This document shows positions 1 to 9,385 of a DNA stretch of 64,000 nt, piece after piece. Source of the DNA: Caulobacter rhizosphaerae (GTDB lineage: Bacteria > Pseudomonadota > Alphaproteobacteria > Caulobacterales > Caulobacteraceae); NCBI RefSeq assembly GCF_010977555.1, contig NZ_CP048815.1:1852501-1916500 (forward strand), written 5' to 3'. A program made the position numbers and the translations under genes. Each line of letters starts with the position of its first letter. Position 1 is the stretch's first letter. The notes under the pieces are model-generated. The model made no database searches. It worked only from the letters and a program-made list of their open reading frames with translations, and was not told where the DNA came from.

Positions 1-63
1 TCCCGCATTGGTCAAGACTGCGACTTCGGCGACCGTCCCCGTACGTTCCAGGAGATCGACCGC

Positions 64-1026
64 ATGGCATTGCCGCGTGACCAGGCCTCGCATGTCCTGC
101 TGGCGGACGTGGACGGCGCCAGCGCCAGGATCGTGCTGGTCGAACGCGGGAGCCTGCCTGCGGCGATCACGACGGCCGACTGCGTCAGCCAGGACCAGCT
201 GATCGACCTCCTGGCGGCCGCCGCCTCCGCGTGCGAGGGCCCGATCTTCGGCGCGGCCATCGCCGCGCCCGGCCCATGCCTCGACGGCGTGATCCAGCTG
301 ACCCATTCTCCCATGCGCCTGGAAGCCGAGGTGATCGCCGACCGGCTGGGCCTGGACCGCCTGCACCTGGTCAACAATTTCACGGCCCGGGCCCTGGCCG
401 TGCCGCTGCTGGCGCCCGACGCGATGGAGCCGATCGGCGGCGGGATCCCGCATCGCGACGCGCCCGCCGCCGCCATCGGCCCTTCTGCGGCCGGCCTGGG
501 CATGTCGATCCTCAACCCGGACGGGTTCGTCGGCTGGATGGCCGCCGCCGCCGAGGGCGGGCACGCCGACCTGGCCGCCGCCACGGACCGCGAAGCCGAG
601 GTCATCCGGGTGCTGCGCGGCCTGCACGGTCACGTCTCGGCCGAGCACGTGCTGTCGGGCCAGGGCGTGCTCGACGTCGCCCTGGCCGTTTCGATCCTGG
701 CCGGGAAGCCGGAGCGTCCCGGCGACCTGGGCGTCCTGCTGGCCGCCGCCCGGGCCGGCGACGCCCAGGCCCGCGAAGTCTTCGCCCTGGTCTCCGGATG
801 GCTGGGCGCGGTCGCGGGCAACCTGGTCCTGACCGCCGGCGCGCGCAGCGGGATCTACGTCATCAGCGCCACGGTGCTGTCCTGGGGCGAGATGCTCGAC
901 CGCGCGCTGGTCCGTCAGCGCTTCGAAGCCAAGGGCCGGATGTCCGCCTATCTGCGCGACGTGCCGTTCTATCTGGTCAATGAGCCGAACTGCGGCCTGC
1001 TGGGCCTGACGGCCCTGTTCAACTAG
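64..1026 (+). CDS. Glucokinase-family protein, probably degenerate
   Basis: The 320-residue protein follows the bacterial Glk (PF02685) layout: an N-terminal phosphate-binding strand, a LVNNFTARALAVPLL helix, and EGGHADLA followed by HVSAEHVLSGQGV. Signature residues are altered. The usual GGTN loop reads DVDGASAR, the INDF motif carrying the catalytic Asp of E. coli Glk reads VNNF, and the GPGTGLG loop reads GPSAAGLG. Sugar kinase activity is therefore doubtful; a regulatory or vestigial role is possible. The start at 64 has an aggag Shine-Dalgarno about 9 nt upstream, although the frame stays open to the window edge, so a longer N-terminus cannot be excluded. Confidence 0.75.
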   Translation: MALPRDQASHVLLADVDGASARIVLVERGSLPAAITTADCVSQDQLIDLLAAAASACEGPIFGAAIAAPGPCLDGVIQLTHSPMRLEAEVIADRLGLDRLHLVNNFTARALAVPLLAPDAMEPIGGGIPHRDAPAAAIGPSAAGLGMSILNPDGFVGWMAAAAEGGHADLAAATDREAEVIRVLRGLHGHVSAEHVLSGQGVLDVALAVSILAGKPERPGDLGVLLAAARAGDAQAREVFALVSGWLGAVAGNLVLTAGARSGIYVISATVLSWGEMLDRALVRQRFEAKGRMSAYLRDVPFYLVNEPNCGLLGLTALFN

Positions 1027-1142
1027 AGCCCCGCAAGGCCTGTTCCCGTCACATCTGCCGGCAAGCCGCTGAAATCCCGACGTTAAATCTTTATGCCCCT
1101 CACCTTCTCAGACCGCCCGTATCCTTGGCCTCACCTCGTCGC

Positions 1143-1500
1143 ATGGAAAGGGCGCATGGCCAGCGACCGATGCGGCGGCGGGGGGCGATCGAGCGGGAAG
1201 CTCCGTCGGCGGTCCTTCGGGACCAAACCTCGCGTCTCTGGAGCCGGTCGGGCCTGGAACACAAAAACGACGTGGCGCGAGGGCTGATTGAGCAACAGGC
1301 GGGCGGTGACGCGCTCGCGGTCCGGGACCGGGGTTCGTTGACCTGGCCCGCCCGCCGGAGGCTTCAAGGCGGCGAGGCCCTAACAGGGTTCAGCGCCGCG
1401 GGCTTCCGGATAACGACCGCGCGGAGCGATCGGCTTCGTCGAAACGGTACACAAACTCAAACACTCCGGACGATGTCCGGCGCTCCGCGTCCCTTTCCAT
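1143..1500 (+). repeat. 358-bp dispersed element, copy 1, with 10-bp terminal inverted repeats
   Basis: The element begins ATGGAAAGGG and ends CCCTTTCCAT, a perfect 10-bp terminal inverted repeat. A near-identical copy in opposite orientation lies at 52824-53180. Differences between copies include small indels that shift every long reading frame, so I read it as non-coding, MITE-like or structured RNA. It contains short hairpins, for example ggtccttcgggacc and ccggacgatgtccgg. It fills most of the gap between the glucokinase-like gene and hisD. Confidence 0.8.
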
Positions 1501-1548
1501 CAGCTCAGCGGTGATCCGCGTGAGGACGAGAGATCGTGCCCGCGAAAG

Positions 1549-1647
1549 ACCCCCTCAGTCGCTTCGCGACAGCTCCCCCAGAGGGGGAGCATCGACGCGG
1601 ATCAGATCCTCCCCCTCTGGGGGAGGTGGCCCGAAGGCCGGAGGGGG
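1549..1647. repeat. Intergenic palindromic repeat
   Basis: An imperfect long palindrome: a cccccagaggggg half and a ccccctctggggg half, flanked by matching cccctc and gaggggg arms, would fold into one long nested hairpin. It lies immediately upstream of hisD and belongs to the class of GC-rich palindromes scattered between Caulobacter genes. Its function is unknown. Confidence 0.6.
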
Positions 1648-1699
1648 CTCGCGGCGCATCAGAACTTGCATCCCGCCCAAAAACCCGCATCTAGGCCCA

Positions 1700-2986
1700 A
1701 TGCGCCGCTTCAACGCCTCCGACCCGTCTTTCCCCGCCGCCTTCAAGGCGTTCCTCGACGAGCGCCGGGGCGCGCCCGAGAATGTCGACGCCGCCGCGCG
1801 CAACGTGCTGGACGCCGTGCAGGCCGATGGGCTGAAGGCCGTGCTCAGTTTCACCAGCCGCTTCGACGGCGTCGAACTGACCGAGGACACCATCCGCGTC
1901 ACCGCCGACGAGATCGAGGCCGGCGCGGCCGAATGCTCGGCGGAGGTCCGCGAGGCGATCGCCTTCGCCGCCGCCCGTATCCGCGCCTTCCACACCCGCC
2001 AGCGGCCCGCCGACCAGAGCTGGATCGACGAGGCCGGCGTCCAGCTGGGCTGGCGCTGGACGCCGCTGGAGGCCGTCGGCGTCTACGTGCCCGGCGGCCG
2101 GGCGGCCTATCCCTCGACCGTGCTGATGAACGCGGTGCCGGCCCAGGTGGCCGGCGTCGACCGCATCGCCATGGTCACCCCGCCCGGCAAGCTGCAGCCC
2201 GCGGTGCTGGCCGCCGCCAAGGAAGCCGGGGTCAGCGAGATCTGGCGGATCGGCGGGGCCCAGGCCGTCGCCGCCCTGGCCTATGGCGCGGGGCCCATCC
2301 AACCGGTCGACAAGATCGTCGGCCCGGGCAACGCCTATGTCACCGCCGCCAAGCGCCGGCTCTACGGCGTGGTCGGCATCGACGCCCTGGCTGGCCCGTC
2401 CGAAATCGTCGTGGTCGCCGACGCCGCCAACGACCCTGACTGGATCGCCGCCGACCTGCTGAGCCAGGCCGAGCACGACCCGGCCGCCCAGTCGATCCTG
2501 ATCACCGACGACGAGGCCTTCGCCCAGGCGGTTTCCGACGCCGTCGACGCGCGGCTCAAGACCTTGGCCACCGGCGTCGACGCCGCCGCCTCGTGGCGCG
2601 ACCACGGCGCGATCATCCTTTGCCCGCTGGACGACAGCCCGCGCCTGGTCGACCTTCTGGCCCCCGAGCACGTCGAGTTCGCCATCGACGAGCCCGAGCG
2701 CCTGGCCGACCGCGTGCGCCACGCCGGCGCCATTTTCCTGGGCCGCCTGACGCCGGAAGCCATCGGCGACTACGTGGCCGGCTCCAACCACGTGCTGCCC
2801 ACCAGCCGCGCGGCGCGCTTCCAGTCGGGCCTGTCGATCTACGACTTCCTCAAGCGGACCTCGATCGTGAAATGCGACGCGGCCTCGTTCGGGATCCTGG
2901 GGCCGCACACGGTCGCCTTGGCCGACGCGGAAGGTCTGCCCGCCCACGCGCTTTCCGCCGCGATCCGGTTGTCAACTCAGGGATAA
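1700..2986 (+). CDS. hisD: Histidinol dehydrogenase
   Basis: Catalyses the last two steps of histidine synthesis, oxidising L-histidinol to L-histidine with two NAD+. The 428 residues match the family length. Visible motifs are the [11 protein letters not shown] loop, the [12 protein letters not shown] nucleotide region, [12 protein letters not shown], the zinc-binding LLSQAEHDP and the GSNHVLPT segment. The frame is open 63 codons further upstream, but that part is palindromic repeat sequence, so the ATG at 1700 is preferred. It is followed within 20 nt by the UPF0262 gene, a likely co-transcribed partner. Confidence 0.97.
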   Translation: MRRFNASDPSFPAAFKAFLDERRGAPENVDAAARNVLDAVQADGLKAVLSFTSRFDGVELTEDTIRVTADEIEAGAAECSAEVREAIAFAAARIRAFHTRQRPADQSWIDEAGVQLGWRWTPLEAVGVYVPGGRAAYPSTVLMNAVPAQVAGVDRIAMVTPPGKLQPAVLAAAKEAGVSEIWRIGGAQAVAALAYGAGPIQPVDKIVGPGNAYVTAAKRRLYGVVGIDALAGPSEIVVVADAANDPDWIAADLLSQAEHDPAAQSILITDDEAFAQAVSDAVDARLKTLATGVDAAASWRDHGAIILCPLDDSPRLVDLLAPEHVEFAIDEPERLADRVRHAGAIFLGRLTPEAIGDYVAGSNHVLPTSRAARFQSGLSIYDFLKRTSIVKCDAASFGILGPHTVALADAEGLPAHALSAAIRLSTQG

Positions 2987-3004
2987 GAGGCAAGTCTGCC
3001 GGCG

Positions 3005-3484
3005 ATGTCCGATCCCAAGGCCACCCAGTTCCTGAAATCCATCCTCATCGACGAGGACAGCCTGGCGGCCGCCTCGCGCGACCAGGAGCAGGAACGGCAG
3101 GTGGCGATCTTCGACCTGCTGGACGGCAACTATTTCGAGCCGGTCGAGTCGCCGGGCGGCCCCTATGACCTGAAGCTGTCGCTGGTCGAGAATCGCCTGG
3201 CCTTCGACATCGTCGCCCCGAGCGGGCAGGAACGCCGACACTTGCTGTCCCTGTCGCCCTTCCGGGGGGTGATCAAGGACTACTTCATGATCTGCGACAG
3301 CTATTATTCAGCGATCCGCAATTCCTCGCCCCAGCAGATCGAGGCCTTGGACATGGGCCGTCGCGGCCTGCACAACGAGGGCTCGAACCTGCTGCGCGAA
3401 CGGCTGGAGGGCAAGGTCAAGACCGACCTCGACACCGCCCGGCGGCTGTTCACCCTGATCTGCGCGCTGCACTGGCGGGGCTAG
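3005..3484 (+). CDS. UPF0262 family protein
   Basis: A 159-residue cytosolic protein of the alphaproteobacterial UPF0262 family, recognised from the [20 protein letters not shown] segment and the ending [19 protein letters not shown]. No catalytic motif is apparent and the function is unknown. It sits between hisD and a phosphatase-like gene with very short gaps, so it is probably in their operon. Confidence 0.9.
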   Translation: MSDPKATQFLKSILIDEDSLAAASRDQEQERQVAIFDLLDGNYFEPVESPGGPYDLKLSLVENRLAFDIVAPSGQERRHLLSLSPFRGVIKDYFMICDSYYSAIRNSSPQQIEALDMGRRGLHNEGSNLLRERLEGKVKTDLDTARRLFTLICALHWRG

Positions 3485-3489
3485 GCGGC

Positions 3490-3948
3490 GTGGCTTCGGA
3501 GCTCCCCGGCGCCGTCCTGTTCGCCTGCAACTACAACCGCGTGCGCTCGCCGATGGCCGAGGCGCTGTTCAAGCACTTCTACGGAACGCGGGCGTTCGTC
3601 GATTCGTGCGGACTGAAGCCCGACCCGTCGGACGAGGGCGTCGACCCCTTCGTGGCCGTGGTCATGGACGAAATGGGCCTGGACGTCAGCGGCCACCAGC
3701 CCAAGAGCTTCGCCCAGCTGGAGGACGACAGCTTCGACGTCGTCATTTCCCTGACCCCCGAGGCCCAGCACCGGGCCGTCGAGCTGGCCCGCGCCCGCGC
3801 CACGGACATCGAATACTGGCCGACTCACGACCCCACCCTTGCGGACGGCTCGCGAGACGCCATGTTGGCGGCCTATCGCGAGGTGCGTGACGCCTTGGCC
3901 ACGGCGATTCGACAACGTTTCGGCGCGCCATCGACGTTCGGGGGGTGA
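3490..3948 (+). CDS. Low-molecular-weight protein-tyrosine-phosphatase-like protein
   Basis: A 152-residue protein with the LMW-PTP/arsenate reductase fold. The phosphate loop reads CNYNRVRSP, which keeps the C-X5-R-S pattern at the N-terminus, and the acid loop WPTHDPT supplies a candidate general acid Asp. The loop differs from the classical CTGNICRSP, so the physiological substrate is open. Translation starts at a GTG 6 nt after the UPF0262 stop, consistent with one hisD-UPF0262-phosphatase transcript. Confidence 0.85.
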   Translation: MASELPGAVLFACNYNRVRSPMAEALFKHFYGTRAFVDSCGLKPDPSDEGVDPFVAVVMDEMGLDVSGHQPKSFAQLEDDSFDVVISLTPEAQHRAVELARARATDIEYWPTHDPTLADGSRDAMLAAYREVRDALATAIRQRFGAPSTFGG

Positions 3949-4045
3949 ATGCGCTATACACCCCGCCTCGCAGCCGCGATCCGCTCCCCGACTCAATCGT
4001 CGAGGGGGCCTTGTCGGCATGGCGTCACCCGTTTTGAGAGGCCTG

Positions 4046-4264
4046 ATGGCTAAGGAAGAACTGCTCGAGTTTCCCGGTACGGTCAGCGAACTGCTGCCCA
4101 ACGCGACCTTCCGCGTGAAGCTGGAGAACGATCACGAGATCATCGCCCACACCGCCGGCAAGATGCGCAAGAATCGCATCCGCGTGCTGGCCGGCGACAA
4201 GGTGCTCGTGGAAATGACGCCCTACGACCTGACCAAGGGCCGCATCACCTACCGCTTCAAGTAG
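4046..4264 (+). CDS. infA: Translation initiation factor IF-1
   Basis: A 72-residue S1/OB-fold factor that binds the 30S A site during initiation. Nearly the whole length is family-typical: [37 protein letters not shown] and [11 protein letters not shown]. The ATG at 4046 has a gagag Shine-Dalgarno nearby. The 97-bp gap upstream probably carries its promoter; maf follows 8 nt after the stop. Confidence 0.98.
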   Translation: MAKEELLEFPGTVSELLPNATFRVKLENDHEIIAHTAGKMRKNRIRVLAGDKVLVEMTPYDLTKGRITYRFK

Positions 4265-4272
4265 GGCTGGCG

Positions 4273-4857
4273 ATGGTCGTCCAGCGGACGCCGCTGGTTC
4301 TGGCCAGCGCGAGCCCCCGGCGCCTGGACCTGCTGGCGCAGGTCGGCGTCGCCCCGGATCGGGTCGATCCCGCCGACATCGATGAAACGCCGCTGCGCGA
4401 CGAGACCCCGCGCCGCCACGCCTTGCGCCTGGCGGTCGAGAAGGCGAGGGCGGTCGCGCCGCGTTCGCCGGGCGCCATCGTCCTGGCCGCCGACACCGTC
4501 GTCGCCGTCGGTCGCCGCATCCTGCCCAAGGCCGAGACGCCCGAGCAGGCGGCCCGCTGCCTCAAGCTGCTGTCGGGCCGCAACCACAAGGTCCTGACCG
4601 GGATCGCCGCCATCGCTCCCGACGGCCGCGAGGCGTCGCGGCTGGTCGAGACCCGCGTGCAGTTCAAGCACCTGTCCGACGCCGAGCAGGCCGACTACCT
4701 GGCCGGCGGCGAATGGAACGGCAAGGCCGGCGGCTACGGGGTGCAAGGCGTGGCCGGCGGCTTCATCATCGACCTGCACGGCTCCTACACCAGCGTGGTC
4801 GGCCTGCCGCTGTACGAGACGCTGAACCTGCTGACCGGCCTGGGCTATCGAAAATGA
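4273..4857 (+). CDS. maf: Maf family nucleoside triphosphate pyrophosphatase
   Basis: A house-cleaning nucleotide pyrophosphatase of 194 residues. The N-terminal LVLASASPRR signature, the central LAADTVVAVG with its catalytic Asp, and KAGGYGVQGVAGGF near the C-terminus are all intact. The nucleotide specificity cannot be told from this. The stop codon overlaps the ATG of the next gene (ATGA), indicating translational coupling. Confidence 0.95.
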   Translation: MVVQRTPLVLASASPRRLDLLAQVGVAPDRVDPADIDETPLRDETPRRHALRLAVEKARAVAPRSPGAIVLAADTVVAVGRRILPKAETPEQAARCLKLLSGRNHKVLTGIAAIAPDGREASRLVETRVQFKHLSDAEQADYLAGGEWNGKAGGYGVQGVAGGFIIDLHGSYTSVVGLPLYETLNLLTGLGYRK

Positions 4858-5894
4858 GCGAACGGCGGGCCTACCTCTACAAGGGAATCGGCGAGACGGT
4901 CGGGGTCGTCACCCTGGACGGCCGGCCCGAGCGCCTGGTCGCTCAATGGGACGGCGACGATCCGCTGGACGCCGAGGGCGTCCGGGGCGTCGCCCGGGTC
5001 AAGACGATCGAGCGAGCCTTCAACGCCGCCTTCGTCGCCCTGCCGGGCGGCGCCGATCTTTTGCTGGCCCTCAAGCCCGACATGCCCAAGCTGGTCGAAG
5101 GCCAGGTGGTCGAGGTGGAAATTCGCAGTCCCTCGCGTCGCGACAAGTCGGCCGTGGCCCGCTACGTCGGTCCGGCCGAGGGCGAGCCGCGCGTGCTGGC
5201 TCACGCCCCGACCATCGATGAACTGCTGCGCCTGTGGGTCAAGTCCGGATCGCCGACCCAGGGCCTGGCCGCTCTGGAAGCGGTCGAGGCCGCCGAGGCT
5301 GAGGCCCTGGCCACGGTCTTCGCCCTGCCGGGCGGCGGCGACGTCAGCATTGAGGCGACCCGGGCCCTGGTGGCGGTCGACGTCGACCTCGGGGGGCGGG
5401 ATGGCGATTCCAAGAGGGCGGCCCGCGCCGCCAACATGGCCGCCTTCGCGACGACTGCTCGGGTTCTGCGCCTCAAGGGCCTGGCCGGGCTGGTGGTCTT
5501 CGACCTGGTCGGTCGCGGCCACGATGGTCCGGCCCTGACCACGGCGGCTCGCAACGCCTTCGCCGTCGACAATCCGGGCGTGGGAATCGGTCCGATCAGC
5601 AAGTTCGGCGCTCTGGAGATGATCGTGCCGCGCCGCGCCAAGCCGATTCTCGACCGGCTGCTGGACGAATCGGGAGGGCTGTCGGCCCGCGCCGGGGCCC
5701 GGCGCCTGGTTCGGGCGTTCGAGCGCGAGGGCAGGGCGGCTCCCGGCGGCAAGCTGGCGGGCCGCTGCGGTCCCGCGGTCGCCGAGGCGTTCGCAGCGCT
5801 GGACGCCGCCCTGGCCGACACGATCGGCCGTCGCTTCACCCTGGCCGTCGCCGCCGACTGGCCCAACGACCGCCTGGAGGTCGCGTCCTCATGA
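4854..5894 (+). CDS. Short ribonuclease E/G-family protein
   Basis: At 346 residues this is shorter than RNase G. The N-terminal part has an S1-like strand pattern ([18 protein letters not shown]). The catalytic half keeps the two aspartates expected of the DNase I-like site, in LVVFDLVG and in [19 protein letters not shown]. The zinc-link CPxCxG motif and the C-terminal part are absent, so dimer/tetramer assembly may differ. A role in RNA turnover is a family inference. It lies in a tight run with maf and yacG (4-nt overlaps). Confidence 0.85.
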   Translation: MSERRAYLYKGIGETVGVVTLDGRPERLVAQWDGDDPLDAEGVRGVARVKTIERAFNAAFVALPGGADLLLALKPDMPKLVEGQVVEVEIRSPSRRDKSAVARYVGPAEGEPRVLAHAPTIDELLRLWVKSGSPTQGLAALEAVEAAEAEALATVFALPGGGDVSIEATRALVAVDVDLGGRDGDSKRAARAANMAAFATTARVLRLKGLAGLVVFDLVGRGHDGPALTTAARNAFAVDNPGVGIGPISKFGALEMIVPRRAKPILDRLLDESGGLSARAGARRLVRAFEREGRAAPGGKLAGRCGPAVAEAFAALDAALADTIGRRFTLAVAADWPNDRLEVASS

Positions 5895-6061
5895 GCGCCT
5901 GTCCGATCTGCAGGAAGCCGGCGATTCCCGAGTTCCGGCCCTTCTGCTCCAAGCGATGCGCCGACATCGACCTGAACCGGTGGCTGTCGGACCGCTACGT
6001 GGTGCCCGGGGCGGACGAGGACGAGGAAAACCCGCCGTCCACAGACTTCGGCCGGGAATAG
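5891..6061 (+). CDS. yacG: DNA gyrase inhibitor YacG
   Basis: A 56-residue zinc protein, start overlapping the preceding stop by 4 nt. It opens with CPIC and continues with [15 protein letters not shown], giving the four-cysteine site typical of YacG. Acidic residues fill the C-terminus. The E. coli homologue binds GyrB and inhibits gyrase; that role is assumed by homology. Confidence 0.92.
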   Translation: MSACPICRKPAIPEFRPFCSKRCADIDLNRWLSDRYVVPGADEDEENPPSTDFGRE

Positions 6062-6171
6062 TTGGCGATCGTTCAAGAGGGGCTGGACTTCGTTTTTAGC
6101 CTCCCCTATAGACGCGGCTCCCCGCCGTCGGGCGGGCGCCAGGGCGGTTTCGACCGCCTCTTAGGCCCAGG

Positions 6172-6247
6172 GCCTGGGTAGCTCAGTTGGTAGAGCAGCG
6201 GATTGAAAATCCGCGTGTCGGTGGTTCGAATCCGCCCCCAGGCACCA
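6172..6247 (+). tRNA. tRNA-Phe (GAA)
   Basis: A 76-nt cloverleaf with acceptor gcctggg pairing cccaggc, D-loop agctcagttggtagagca, anticodon loop ttgaaaa with GAA, T-loop ttcgaat, and an encoded CCA at 6245-6247. Confidence 0.98.
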
Positions 6248-7166
6248 CTTCCTTTTTTGCGCGTCGTCGGCCGACGCTTTCGCCATCCGGATTGTGCTGT
6301 CGACGCTGTCTCGAATGCGAAGGGCGGCCATCCTGCGGCGCCGCGAACTTGATCACTCGCGTTCGCCTGAGGGCAGGCGTGAAATTTTAGCTGAGTTCTA
6401 ACCCGTGTGGAGCGAAGCGGCTCGCGGGCGTTCGAACGTCGCTGCGTCCTTGGTGTGGCGATCAGGCCTGCAGCGGAAACAGCGGGCCCGCTTGGGCTTG
6501 ACGCGGCCATGCAGCAGGCGCTCCCGCGCCGGCCCGGCGAATTGGATCTCGTTCGTCCTGGAGGGAAGGCCGCGCCACCGTTTTGGATGAAGAAAGTCCA
6601 ATCAGAGGCGAAAATCGTCACTTCGCCACGTCTGCGCGACGGGGAGCGCTCGTGCAAAGGTCAGATCTCCGTCAGACCTGTTCTCGGCTAGATTGAACTC
6701 CTGCTCAATGCGCGTTCCGATCGGGTGTGCCAGACCAATGTTTTGTAAGCATGCTGCGTTGCAACATCCCTATTCCCTATGGCGGAGAAAAACCGCCCTC
6801 AAATCCTGATTTCCTATTTGTGCGGCGCGGCAACGATGGTGGGCGTACGGCGGGGGCGGTAAATTTATGCCTCGTCGCACCCCTTGACGGTACGAAAAGG
6901 GGTTGCCAAAGGACCCCTGCCGCAATTCTAACATTGCGGTAAGATCGAAGCCTCCTCGGGGGCGGCGATCACACGCGCTTCGAAACGATCCTTCTTGAAG
7001 GGCATGAGCCCGACTTGGGGGGCGTAACGGGTCGAGCGCTGCGAAGCGGGTCTGCGGGACGTCCGAGCGATCGGCCTTCATGCAGGCTATTCAAGTTAGG
7101 GTGGAGACGCTCTCGCGCGACGACCCTCGGTCCAAACGTGCTAGACCAATCAGGAACTGGCGACAG
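6248..7166. other. Long intergenic region upstream of exbB
   Basis: No convincing gene is seen in these 919 bases: the short open frames have arginine-rich, shadow-like translations. A small perfect inverted repeat, ccgcaat and attgcgg with a 6-nt spacer, lies at 6920-6939, and a caccccttgac...aaaaggggttg dyad lies just before it. Either could be an operator or leader hairpin for the exb-ton genes. No Fur-type box was recognised. Confidence 0.5.
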
Positions 7167-8066
7167 ATGCTCGACATTAAACGGAAAACCCCCCTCATCG
7201 CTCTCGTCGGCGCCATGGCGCTGATGGTGAGCGCCCCGGCTTTCGCTCAGGACGCTGCGGCTCCTGCGCCGGCCACCACCGAAGCTGCTGCTCCGGCCGC
7301 CGCCGCCCCGGCCCCCGCCGCTGCGCCTGCCGAAGAGCCGCTGGACGCTGGCGTCGCCGCGACCGAAAAGATGAAGTCCCACTCCCTGACCCCGATCGGC
7401 ATGTTCCTGTCGGCCCAGGCGGTGGTTAAGGTCGTGATGATCGGCCTGATCCTGGCCTCGGTCTTCTCGTGGGTCCTGCTGATCACCAAGCTGTTCGAGT
7501 TCGGCGCCCTGAACAAGCAATCGGACAAGTTCCTGGAAGCCTTCCGCGGCGCTCGCTCGATCGCCGACATCGCCCGTATCGGCTCGTCGGAAGAATTCGA
7601 AGGCAACCCGATGGCCGACATGGCCGCCGCGGCGGCCCAAGAAGTCGAACTGTCGCGCCAAGCTGGCCTGGCCGTCGGCGGCGAACATCGTGACTCGACC
7701 CTGTCGCGCGCCACCTACGCCATCAACGCGGTGCAGGCCTCGCTGGCCAAGCGCCTGTCGGGCGGCATGGTGTTCCTGGCCTCGGTCGGTTCGGCCGGTC
7801 CGTTCATCGGTCTATTCGGCACCGTCTACGGGATCATGACCTCGTTCATCGGCATCGCGAACACCAACACGACCAACCTGGCCGTCGTCGCCCCCGGCAT
7901 CGCCGAAGCGCTGCTCGCCACCGGCATCGGTCTGTTCGCCGCTATCCCGGCCGTTATCTTCTACAACTACTTCCAGACCCGCATCTCCGGCTACGGCACG
8001 CGCTCTGAAGGTTTCGTTGCTGAACTGATGAACGCCATCTCGCGTCAGCTCGACAAAGGGGCGTAA
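7167..8066 (+). CDS. exbB: ExbB/TolQ-family proton channel subunit
   Basis: A 299-residue inner-membrane protein that with ExbD harvests proton motive force to energise TonB. The ATG at 7167 starts a clear signal-like segment (LIALVGAMALMVSAPAFAQ), followed by an Ala/Pro-rich periplasmic stretch. Three transmembrane helices follow, including the conserved SAGPFIGLFGTVYGIM and ALLATGIGLFAAIPAV helices. A further in-frame start 29 codons upstream would add a charged tail before the signal and is less likely. It is first in an exbB-exbD-tonB run. Confidence 0.93.
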   Translation: MLDIKRKTPLIALVGAMALMVSAPAFAQDAAAPAPATTEAAAPAAAAPAPAAAPAEEPLDAGVAATEKMKSHSLTPIGMFLSAQAVVKVVMIGLILASVFSWVLLITKLFEFGALNKQSDKFLEAFRGARSIADIARIGSSEEFEGNPMADMAAAAAQEVELSRQAGLAVGGEHRDSTLSRATYAINAVQASLAKRLSGGMVFLASVGSAGPFIGLFGTVYGIMTSFIGIANTNTTNLAVVAPGIAEALLATGIGLFAAIPAVIFYNYFQTRISGYGTRSEGFVAELMNAISRQLDKGA

Positions 8067-8071
8067 GACCG

Positions 8072-8506
8072 ATGGCCGCCAAACTCTCAGGCGGTGGGGG
8101 CGACAGGTTTAACATCGACCAAAACAGCGAGATCAACGTCACGCCCTTCGTGGACGTCATGCTGGTCCTCCTGATCATCTTCATGGTGGCGGCTCCGCTC
8201 GCCTCCGTGTCGGTCGAAGTGAACCTGCCGCCGGCGGTCGCGAAACCGTCGCCGAGCCCGCCAAAGCCCGTCTATATCTCGATCAAGGCTTCGGGAAAGG
8301 TCTTCATTGGCGACGACCCCACTACGGTCGACGAGATGGGGGCGGACCTCACGAAGAGCATCGGTCGTCGCGATCCGACCAAGGAGCGCATCTACATCCG
8401 CGCCGACGAAAAGACGCGCTACGGAGCTTTCATGGAGGTGATGAACACCCTCCAGGACAACGGCTTCTACAGCGTGGCGCTCATCGGCAAGGATCAGAAC
8501 AGCTAG
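8072..8506 (+). CDS. exbD: ExbD/TolR-family biopolymer transport protein
   Basis: A 144-residue protein with one N-terminal transmembrane helix, VTPFVDVMLVLLIIFMV, containing the proton-carrying Asp, and a periplasmic ExbD domain ending in MNTLQDNGFYSVALIG. It starts 5 nt after exbB and precedes tonB by 9 nt, so the three are one operon and probably one complex. Confidence 0.95.
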   Translation: MAAKLSGGGGDRFNIDQNSEINVTPFVDVMLVLLIIFMVAAPLASVSVEVNLPPAVAKPSPSPPKPVYISIKASGKVFIGDDPTTVDEMGADLTKSIGRRDPTKERIYIRADEKTRYGAFMEVMNTLQDNGFYSVALIGKDQNS

Positions 8507-8515
8507 GGGTGATGC

Positions 8516-9256
8516 ATGGCTGAACAACAAGCGCCTGAGCATCGCCACTACGACCCGCTCACCTCTGATGGCCCGCGACGCAAGAAAGGCGGACTCGGCG
8601 CCTTCGGTATCGCGACCATCATCGTCGTCGGCTTGCACGCTGCTTTGTTCGCGTATCTGGCGAAGCAGAAGTTCGAAGCGGTGATGAAGGAGTATCACGA
8701 CGACGCCGTGGACGTGGAGCTGCCTCCGCCGCCGCCGCCGCCGCCGCCGCCTCCTCCGCCCCCGCCGCCGCCGCCGACCAATGCTCCGCCGCCGCCTCCC
8801 GCGGTGGTGCAGCCTAGGCCGCCGATCGCGCCGCCGCCGGACGTGACTCCGCCGCCGCCGCTGCCGATCCCGCCCGTCAAGGAGCGGGTCGAGCAAACGG
8901 CTCCGCCGGTGATCTCGAACGTGCCGCCGGTACCTTCGAACCCGCCGGCTCGGGCTTCGGTGATCACCAAGCCGGACTGGGCCCGCAAGCCCACCGGCGA
9001 GGACATGGCCCGTTACTACCCCGACCGCGCACAGCGGATGGAAGTGGGCGGTCGCGCGACCCTGTCGTGCACCGTCACCGCCAAGGGGTCGCTGGAAGGC
9101 TGTTCGGTCGTGTCGGAAAATCCGGCGGACTACGGCTTCGGCGATGCCGCCCTGAAGCTGTCGCGGCTGTTCCGCATGAAGCCGAAGACGCTTGACGGCG
9201 CTCCGGTGGACGGCGGTCAGATCACGATCCCGATCGTCTTCACGGTTCCCCGTTAG
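8516..9256 (+). CDS. tonB: TonB energy transducer
   Basis: A 246-residue protein that transmits energy from ExbBD to outer-membrane receptors. Order of parts: a cytoplasmic tail, one transmembrane helix (GIATIIVVGLHAALFAYL), an extended periplasmic proline-rich region with an uninterrupted polyproline stretch, and a C-terminal TonB domain from about residue 160 (YYPDRAQRMEVGGRATLSC through PIVFTVPR). It could serve the receptor that starts at 62851, though that link is general. Confidence 0.95.
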   Translation: MAEQQAPEHRHYDPLTSDGPRRKKGGLGAFGIATIIVVGLHAALFAYLAKQKFEAVMKEYHDDAVDVELPPPPPPPPPPPPPPPPPPTNAPPPPPAVVQPRPPIAPPPDVTPPPPLPIPPVKERVEQTAPPVISNVPPVPSNPPARASVITKPDWARKPTGEDMARYYPDRAQRMEVGGRATLSCTVTAKGSLEGCSVVSENPADYGFGDAALKLSRLFRMKPKTLDGAPVDGGQITIPIVFTVPR

Positions 9257-9284
9257 GGGCCCGGACGACCGGTCAGGAAACGAG

Positions 9285-9317
9285 CGCCCCGGAGCTTTGC
9301 GGCTCCGGGGCGTTTTC
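9285..9317 (+). terminator. Intrinsic terminator of exbB-exbD-tonB
   Basis: An 11-bp stem, cgccccggagc with gctccggggcg around a 6-nt loop, is followed by a T tract. It lies 29 nt past the tonB stop. Confidence 0.9.
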
Positions 9318-9385
9318 GTGTGGAAGGGCTGTTTCGGTGCTTGATCCGGCCCGCGTGTCCGACTAAAGACACTGCCTCGCGATGA

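Noticed and set aside
1125..1514. A 129-codon frame in the dispersed element, similar to a frame at 52775-53356
   Set aside because: The similarity ends in a frameshift between the copies and substitutions are not codon-structured; the DNA repeat explains it.
1691..2947. Long open frame antisense to hisD (418 codons)
   Set aside because: A GC-rich shadow frame with Gly/Val/Asp-rich translation; hisD is unambiguous.
6700..7166. Fur box for exbB-exbD-tonB
   Set aside because: No GATAAT-type hexamer triplet is present; only short unrelated dyads.
8730..8780. CCG repeat tract looking like a microsatellite
   Set aside because: It encodes the polyproline spacer of TonB and is normal for the family.
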